From Chara braunii (taxonomy: Eukaryota; Streptophyta; Charophyceae; Charales; Characeae), in the NCBI GenBank assembly GCA_003427395.1, contig BFEA01000433.1, forward strand, positions 983,335 through 1,005,587: DNA of 22,253 nucleotides. The letters run 5' to 3'. Below are positions 17,092-22,253 of this stretch, piece by piece. A program made the translations under genes and the position numbers. The notes under the pieces were generated by a model. The model ran no database searches, was not told where the DNA came from, and saw nothing but the letters and a program-made list of their open reading frames with translations. Position 1 is the stretch's first letter. Every line of letters starts with the position of its first letter.

Positions 17092-17831
17092 AGGGTCACC
17101 AGCCCGTACGTACGGAGGTCCCCGGGCAGACCTCCGCACGGACGGGTGTTCGGGGTCCCGTATGGGGTCCGAACCCGGCGACGTTCGGCCCCCGCCAAAA
17201 ATTATTTCGGGGCCTAAAAATAATTATTTTTTCTGAATTGTTTTTTGTGAGTTCTCTATGACGTGCGGTACACGCCTGTAAATTTTCAAGTCATTTGGCT
17301 AAGCCAAATAAAAATTAAAAATCGCCAAAGATGGTGGTGTCAAAACGTGCTCGCCCACGGATTTTTTCACTTTTTACTTTTTGTTTTCACTTTAGTTCGG
17401 GTTCTAAACAATTTTATTATTTTTTTTAACTTTTTTTAGTGGGTTTTGTATTATGTAAGTACACATCTGTAAATTTTCAGGGCATTTAGCTATGCCAAAA
17501 AAAAAAAGAAAAATCACCAAAGATGGCGGTATCGAAAACATGCTCACGCACTCACTAAATGTTTTTATTTTTATTTTTTTATATTAGTATTGTTTTCCGT
17601 ATTTTATTTTTATTTCAAATTTGGTAAGGAATTCGGATGTAATGCTCAGGCAAATCTTGTTTAATTTAGTTTTCTCCATAACATATCCTTTTTGCAAATT
17701 TTTTTGATGACTTGTTTTTTTTTTTTTTGGGTCCGCGTTCGGCCCGAACGGCCGAACGCATCCCCAAGGGGTCCCATACGTTCGGGCGTTCGGGTTCGGG
17801 CGTTCGGCCCGTCCCGAACGCCGGTTACCCT
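17092..17831. mobile_element. Non-autonomous TIR element, copy 2 (740 bp)
   Basis: The left end AGGGTCACCAGCC and the reverse complement of the right end AGGGTAACCGGCG agree at 10 of 13 positions. Interior sequence matches copy 1, notably the ATCGCCAAAGATGG block and the TTTCAAATTTGGTAA to CATAACATAT block. In this copy a segment of about 100 bases (TGTAAATTTTCA to GTGCTCGCCCAC) is present twice, about 190 bases apart, once near 17277-17358 and again near 17469-17551. The left end contains an 18-bp inverted repeat of its own (17103-17120 with 17129-17146, 16 of 18 pairs). No ORF and no clear target duplication; both flanks are TA-rich. Confidence 0.7.
17103..17146. repeat. Subterminal hairpin in TIR element copy 2
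   Basis: CCCGTACGTACGGAGGTC (17103-17120) pairs with GACCTCCGCACGGACGGG (17129-17146) at 16 of 18 positions, with an 8-nt loop. Copy 1 does not show the same hairpin. Confidence 0.75.
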
Positions 17832-17836
17832 ATATA

Positions 17837-17940
17837 TCGTCAAATAGAACTGCCCGGTAAACCGTAGGCAGAGAGGGAGAAGAGGACAACAAACGAGGGG
17901 CTGTGACAAACTGTTTCGTCGGAGTTTCACCGACTCATCA
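17837..17940 (-). mobile_element. Ribozyme-repeat copy U7, truncated in the ribozyme
   Basis: TCGTCAAATAGAACTGCCC to ACCGACTCATCA on the + strand. On the minus strand the copy starts at UGAUGA, keeps an intact stem II (GUCGG/CCGAC with loop UGAAACU) and GAAA, and lacks stem I and one strand of stem III, so it cannot form the cleavage site. It directly follows the right end of TIR element copy 2. Confidence 0.78.
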
Positions 17941-18010
17941 TATATCGTCAAATAGAACTGCCCGGTAAACCGTAGGCAGAGAGGGAGAAGAGGACAACAA
18001 ACGAGGGGCT
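17941..18010 (-). mobile_element. Ribozyme-repeat fragment U8, tandem duplicate of U7
   Basis: The 70 bases are identical to 17833-17902, offset by 108 bases, so this is either a recent tandem duplication or a repeated insertion. It breaks off at GAGGGGCT into a TA microsatellite (18010-18022) before the ribozyme domain. Confidence 0.8.
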
Positions 18011-18845
18011 ATATATATATATGACGGAATGGCGGTTGATACAATCTTGACGATCGACCGCCGCGACTCCAAAATCTGACGACGCAGTTGGTGCTAAAAA
18101 GTGCAAAAAACTTTCACGGATGCACCTGTAGCAGGACACAATGTGCTCCCGGTAAGCATTGCACACTAATTCCCTGTGAAAAGAACCCAGCATGAAAACA
18201 CGTCACGAACTAACAGATTGGAAACTGGATAAGCAGGTTGTAGGACAACAACAGGACCAACGGGGTAGAGCGATCTATAGGATCTTGAATTATCCCCCTT
18301 ATTGTGAATCTTGTGGATGGACAGGATGGCCCAACAACAGGACCAACGGATTAAAATGGTGTGTAGGAATGCAAGATCTAAAGACTTTCGCATTCACGAG
18401 GGAGGCTACAAGCTAGACAATTGTGCTCGGCAGTGTCGGGGATGGTCACAACCCTGCACAATCAGTTTCCCCGGTGGGACTTGATCGGTTGCCGTACTAC
18501 CGACTTCACCCGAATACACCGTACATACATTATAGGTGTATTTGGGGTACATCAACAACGACCACACACTGTATTCGGGTGAAGAAGGTAGCGATTTGCT
18601 CTTGCAAGTTCTGGTGGCATGCCACTCACTATCACACCATATAGGCAATATCAGCTCTTCTTGCGCACCTCGAGTTGCCCTTGTGCCAGCCCAAAACACA
18701 GCCCAAGGAGTGGAGTTATTTTCCAAACCGCATGGCCGAAGACCACCCCCCTAGGCGGTGCCACCATAACCTCTTCGGTTGAAGTGGCAGCCTGATTCTC
18801 CTCTTGTCCAGCATTTCCTGAGTAACTGCAACATATTGTCACGGG
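18011..18845. other. No gene recognised; contains short direct and inverted repeats
   Basis: No ORF above about 100 codons and none with motifs. CAACAACAGGACCAACGG occurs at about 18246-18263 and 18332-18349. A 15-bp perfect inverted repeat brackets 18504-18584. Confidence 0.5.
18504..18584. repeat. 15-bp perfect inverted repeat with 51-nt spacer
   Basis: CTTCACCCGAATACA (18504-18518) is exactly complementary to TGTATTCGGGTGAAG (18570-18584). The spacer has further partial complementarity (AATACACCGTAC with GTGTATTTGGGGTAC). It could fold as a stem-loop in RNA or be the remnant of an inverted duplication. Confidence 0.75.
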
Positions 18846-18846
18846 T

Positions 18847-19266
18847 GTGGCTTGCCCTTTCCAACGTAAACAGAGGAGGGTGTTGCTCGTTGGCTCGAAT
18901 TTTTGGCCGCAACATCCGTTTGACGAGGAGTTTGGTTATCGTTGTGAGTATGTCAATACAATTTGTAAACAGCCGCTGCGAAGGCCAACACAAACGCTTG
19001 ATGAAAAAGACGTCGAGGGTCCTGAAGTCCACGGTGAGCTATTGGAACAACACCAAACACTAGCACTGGTTGATCCAGTCCCGCCTTGGGAAATGGCCTC
19101 GTTGGTGGGATGTGAATTTAATGAATTTATGCATGGCGACCATTTCCGGACTGTCGACTCGGAGGATTTCTTCCATGCCGCTTCTGTTTGCTGCCAAGTA
19201 AGTTCAGCGTGCATATCTTTGACTGGCAATTCATGCATGTCAGTCAGGTTTCCTAACCAGGCTTAG
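18847..19266 (+). CDS. Candidate exon or ORF of 139 codons, unknown protein
   Basis: This is the longest open frame that is neither retroelement nor low-complexity. It starts at an ATG or earlier and ends at TAG 19264-19266. The peptide is mixed and acidic in its middle, with FWPQHPFDEEFGYRCEY, DEKDVEGPEVHGELLEQH and VPPWEMASLVGCEFNEF. I do not recognise a domain. A CAG acceptor after a pyrimidine-rich stretch lies near 18874, and a consensus GTAAGT donor lies at 19198-19203. The ORF could therefore be an internal exon of about 320 bases. It has no partners that I can identify, so chance remains possible. Confidence 0.25.
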   Translation: MACPFQRKQRRVLLVGSNFWPQHPFDEEFGYRCEYVNTICKQPLRRPTQTLDEKDVEGPEVHGELLEQHQTLALVDPVPPWEMASLVGCEFNEFMHGDHFRTVDSEDFFHAASVCCQVSSACISLTGNSCMSVRFPNQA

Positions 19267-20114
19267 ACGGATCACTAACGTAAGCCACGAAAACGCATGT
19301 GATCCAGCATCTGCTGCATGTCAAGCACCAATGTGAGCTCTGATTTTGCCAGTGGTTCTGATCAATCTTCGATGCATCACTGAAAATAAAACCCCAATAA
19401 AAACCCCTTCCGCCTTTGCGTATCCACAGAATAGTTGTAACTGCAGGTGCACTGCCTGGTAAGGTCGTCTACACGTGTCAGTGTGGGGAGGAGACGCGCC
19501 AGATCGCCAACCCGGCAGATCGCCAACCCGCTCTCAAAGTAGTCAATGTGGTTTGATGTTGCTGCTCTCGAAGAGCCAGTTACAGCCTGTGGCAGTTGGG
19601 TTCTCCAAGCCACAGGAACAGTTATGAACAACGTCGCGCTGCATGCATCAGCTATCCTTGCTCTGTCTGGAGACAACCGCGTTCCTCGCAAGGACAAAAT
19701 ATCTCCCCACGGTGCAAGTGCAAGCTGCTACAAGATCTATCGATGTGGTTGAGCAGGTAACTAAGGTCCTACTCCAACATCGTTTTTTTTTTGTTTTTTT
19801 TTTGTTTTTTTTCTTCGACAATCCGCGGCTTTTTTACTGGCCCATGTACCAACCATGATTCAGATGGAAGTCCTGCTACAAGTTAGATCGCCGGTACCTC
19901 TCCCACGCAAACCTGAGAATCGAAAACGCGACGTTCTAGGTTCTTCTGATGAACTACGCTACCGGACCAATCTATCTGGTGGCGCCAGCCAAAATGAAAG
20001 CGAAAATGCCTCCGCAGCAGTTCGCTTTTCTTTGGCGTGCAGGTGGAATCCGTCTTCTCAGCAAAAAGAGCCTCGTAGGTACTGGCGGTTCGAAAACATA
20101 TGATCTGGTGGTAA
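19267..20114. other. No gene recognised; T tracts and a short tandem duplication
   Basis: A 16-bp tandem duplication of CAGATCGCCAACCCG lies at 19499-19530. T8-T11 tracts separated by G lie at about 19783-19812. Open frames of 68-106 codons show no motif. The stretch 19855-20114 may belong to the decayed LINE that becomes recognisable at 20325, but no homology was clear. Confidence 0.45.
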
Positions 20115-20124
20115 GTTAGCCATT

Positions 20125-20271
20125 TCATCATCCATAGAGCTTTGTAGTCTAAGCCGGGTGATGTCCCCGGTAGTTCATGATTTTGTACCTTCATAAGGGA
20201 CGCTGGGCCCGGTTCCCAGCCGTGTTGCTCCCCACGAATAGATTTGGAGTATCGTCTCTCTCTCTCTCTCT

Positions 20272-20310
<39 letters not shown>
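20125..20310 (+). mobile_element. SINE-like retroposon with poly(A) tail and target duplication
   Basis: A 148-base body ends in (TC)n and 38 A (20273-20310). It is flanked by perfect 10-bp duplications GTTAGCCATT at 20115-20124 and 20311-20320. The duplication and A tail are the hallmark of LINE-mediated retroposition. The body has small hairpins (CCGGG-CCCGG, CTGGG-CCCAG) but no convincing tRNA, 5S or 7SL similarity, so the source RNA is unknown. The insertion lies 15 bases before the recognisable part of a decayed LINE. The near-perfect duplication and long A tract suggest it is young. Confidence 0.85.
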
Positions 20311-20313
<3 letters not shown>

Positions 20314-20324
20314 AGCCATTGGTA

Positions 20325-21480
20325 CGACTCACAGGATCATATACCTAATGTAGAAGGAAGGAGACAAGGCCCAACGTAAGGAATTGGCACCCTATATCAC
20401 GATTCGACTTTTCTTCTTATGGACTTCTGGCAAAGACTCTGGCCACCAGACTGGGACACTCTTACCTTCCCAAACTGGTTGGTCTACATCGACGTGCCTT
20501 AATGAGAGGACACAATTTTAGCCATTTCAATAATATTATGACTGCAATCGACACGCTGGAGAGTATCATCGCCGAGAAACTCAACTTCGTTACGGTTCCG
20601 CATGATTTAGAAAAGGCTTATGAGATGATGAGGTAGGATGGTAGTAGTTTGTACTGGTCACTCCAAATTCTGAATCATTATTCGATCACATGAATTTCGG
20701 ATCGAACTCCATCAGCTGGGTTGTTGGACGGTACACTCGCGCTCTATAGCAGTGGTAATGACAAATGGGAACATCTCTTGTGCATTTCCAATTCACCAGA
20801 TGACTACAGCAAGGGTGTTTATTGACCCCCTTCAACCCCCCTTGCTATTTGTGCTACAGGTGGAAATACTGCTTAACAAAATATCAAGCCTAACCCAAAG
20901 ATTCAGGGGCTTCCTGTAGGTGGCACAGTGTAAAGGAGGGGGGGGGGGGGGGGGGGGGGGATCTGGCAGGTGATCTCCTCTCGATTGCTGCTCACTCACA
21001 GGAGTACTATACCAAACTTGGGCAATGCCTGCCTGCTACGGCATCTGAAGCGGCTGTAAAGTGGAACAAAAGTCTCTCTATACCCTCTCTCCGCCTTATG
21101 CAAAACGAGTGTTTCATAGGGGCACGAAGAGGGGCTGCCGGAAACCTCCATAGAGCGTTTCTTCAGTGTTCAATTATCTCCGCAAAATTGAAGATGGTGT
21201 GAAAATCATGCTGCTACCCCAAGGGAGAAGGCACACTGGGAACGCTGGGAGTGCTGGGTACGCTTCGCACAACAGACCAGATTGCAACCCTGGTCGCTTA
21301 TAGGTGGTCTGTTGAACACAGGACTTGACCCAAACACGAAAACCTGGGTGCAGCTGACAGCATACATATTTTAGAAGCAGAGTGAAGATGTGTGTGGCTC
21401 TGCGCAATGCGTCAGTCCTTCGCTACAGTCCTTCGCTACAAGGACACCCAAACCTGAGATATGGCAACAGATTTGAGCAG
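20325..21480 (+). pseudogene. Decayed second LINE, reverse-transcriptase and C-terminal remnant
   Basis: In three frames the + strand gives diverged counterparts of ORF2 of the first LINE: RIIYLM*KEGDK (about 20332), NWHPIS and LLAKTLATRLGHS (about 20380-20460), VPHDLEKAYEMM (motif A, about 20598), VVMTNG and IDPLQPPLLFVL (motif B, about 20765-20845). Further on are QRFRGFL (about 20905), LGVLGTLRTTDQIATLVA (about 21245-21300) and GLLNTGLDP (about 21305). The FADD motif expected between motif B and QRFRGFL is missing, as if by internal deletion. Stops are frequent. The copy is older than the first LINE and upstream endonuclease sequence was not identified. Confidence 0.75.
20938..20960. repeat. 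23-base G run
   Basis: An uninterrupted G homopolymer inside the decayed LINE. Length may be unreliable in the assembly, and the tract could form G-quadruplexes. Confidence 0.9.
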
Positions 21481-21682
21481 CCCGGGACGAATGATAGGCC
21501 TTCGAAATTTGTGCAGCCAATCGCTAAGGCGGTGTCTGACGCTGAAGAAATCAGAGTACAAACTCCTAGAAGAGATTTCCTGCCCTGGAATGTGGGACAA
21601 GGAAGAAATCACAGTCTGGTATCCTAGAAAAATGGGCAGGCCACAGTTGGGGTCCATGCAGGAGTCGCTAAAATCCACCACC
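21481..21682. other. Unassigned flank of the decayed LINE
   Basis: Open frames of 81 and 133 codons overlap here without recognised motifs. It may be LINE C-terminal or 3' sequence too diverged to identify. Confidence 0.4.
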
Positions 21683-22097
21683 TGTGGCCTAGCTCAGTCG
21701 GTAATGCACACAAGTGGCATTCAGGAGGTCTTGGGTTCAATCCCCATTGCCCTTACGTACCTTCCTGGGCAAGCTTGGTGCCCGCCACCTAGAGATAGGC
21801 CACTGGATCCCCCGATCGGCATCGAGCAGAGTCTGCTGACGTTCGTAGGGGAGGGGACCTGAGGGGAGGCACAGGAATTGGTCCTGTTTGCGTTGTCCCT
21901 GATGCTACCGGCTGTCCCCTGGCCGGTATAGCCCACCTGCAGGTCGGCTGCCGCTTCTGTGTTCTCTCATGGACATGGCTGTGGCTGGTACGGGGTTCCC
22001 CGTGCGGCTATAGTTAGTAGCAGTGGTAGGCAGGTAGTGCGAGGTGAAATTGAGAGAAGAATGCAGCTTACTTTAATAATAATGACAATAATAATAA
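21683..22097 (+). mobile_element. tRNA-derived SINE, long copy
   Basis: The head (about 21684-21746) has box A TGGCCTAGCTCAGTCGG and box B GGTTCAATCCC with normal tRNA spacing, so it would be read by RNA polymerase III. The acceptor and anticodon arms are not tRNA-like, so it is not a tRNA gene. The body continues about 320 bases and ends in an AATAATAAT-type tail (22075-22097). The head and first part of the body match the minus-strand copy at 9904-10057. Target duplications were not found. Confidence 0.8.
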
Positions 22098-22253
22098 GCC
22101 GCGGCCTATTTAATTTCATTTGGTGATCACGGGGGGCACGCAACCCGTGCTGCTGGCCCGGCGGAAACATCCAGGAGGCACGCAGTGTTGGCCCGTCTGG
22201 GAGTGTTATGCGTTCGAGACGGAACGCTGATGGAGAGCTGTATGACGGGAAAC
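22098..22253. other. No feature recognised
   Basis: GC-rich end of the window with no ORF, RNA or repeat I can support. Confidence 0.5.

Noticed and set aside
11549-17831. 8-bp target-site duplications for the two TIR elements (hAT assignment)
   Set aside because: Flanks are ATATGACC/ATAGATAG for copy 1 and ATATATAC/ATATATCG for copy 2. Similarity in TA-rich sequence is not convincing, so no superfamily is assigned.
11212-18010. Classical retrozyme with paired LTRs, tRNA-Met primer site and polypurine tract
   Set aside because: No tRNA-Met-complementary primer site was found next to the shared end, and the flanking copies are truncated differently, so a complete retrozyme cannot be claimed here.
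18504-18584. microRNA precursor
   Set aside because: The perfect stem is only 15 bp, below the roughly 20-bp duplex expected, and no expression data are available.
21684-21746. tRNA gene
   Set aside because: Box A and box B are present, but the anticodon and acceptor stems do not form, and the same head with shared body occurs at 9904-10057, so it is a SINE head.

Overview
The window looks like repeat-dense nuclear DNA from the green-plant (streptophyte) lineage. The support is a short TTTAGGG array (the plant-type telomere repeat), an L1-type LINE with a plant-like ORF1 and a zf-RVT-like C-terminus, a Ty3/gypsy pol remnant, tRNA-derived SINEs and many microsatellites. A charophyte alga is a reasonable guess, but nothing seen fixes the species. 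I found no intact protein-coding gene, rRNA or functional tRNA. Almost everything recognisable is a mobile element or its debris.

Layout. 1-7742: a nearly full-length but broken LINE on the + strand, with ORF1 at 409-3185 and ORF2 (endonuclease, reverse transcriptase, zinc-binding C-terminus) at 3226-7487. About 255 bases after ORF2 come 4.7 TTTAGGG units (7743-7777). 7778-9868: mostly unassigned, with a possible pair of minus-strand exons at 7976-8354. 9869-10925: a CA microsatellite, a truncated SINE and a minus-strand Ty3/gypsy protease/RT remnant that ends at the SINE. 11212-12439: a ribozyme-bearing repeat, an element with terminal inverted repeats (TIRs), and another piece of the ribozyme repeat. 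12440-16675: GC-rich spacer, C-rich minisatellites, a GA-rich 138-bp tandem repeat, a three-copy 206-bp tandem repeat, CA repeats and a CTCTA array. 16677-18010: six more ribozyme-repeat copies around a second TIR element. 18011-19266: unassigned, with one candidate exon. 19267-22253: a second, badly decayed LINE close to a polyadenylated retroposon with a 10-bp target duplication, then a tRNA-derived SINE.

The most interesting item is the repeat in eight copies or fragments between 11212 and 18010. On the minus strand the copy at 16957-17008 folds into a complete type III hammerhead ribozyme: all core nucleotides, a 5-bp stem II, 5-bp stem III, 4-bp stem I, and 6- and 7-nt loops of natural size. 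Most copies share one end next to TA- or GATA-type microsatellites and differ at the other end, and three stop inside the ribozyme core. That is how a ribozyme-bearing retroposon, or a retrozyme-like LTR, would look. At both loci a related TIR element lies between ribozyme-repeat copies.

The elements do not form a cellular pathway. They form a nested record of retrotransposition, in which LINE-type machinery (now dead here) is the probable source of mobility for the SINEs and perhaps the ribozyme repeat.
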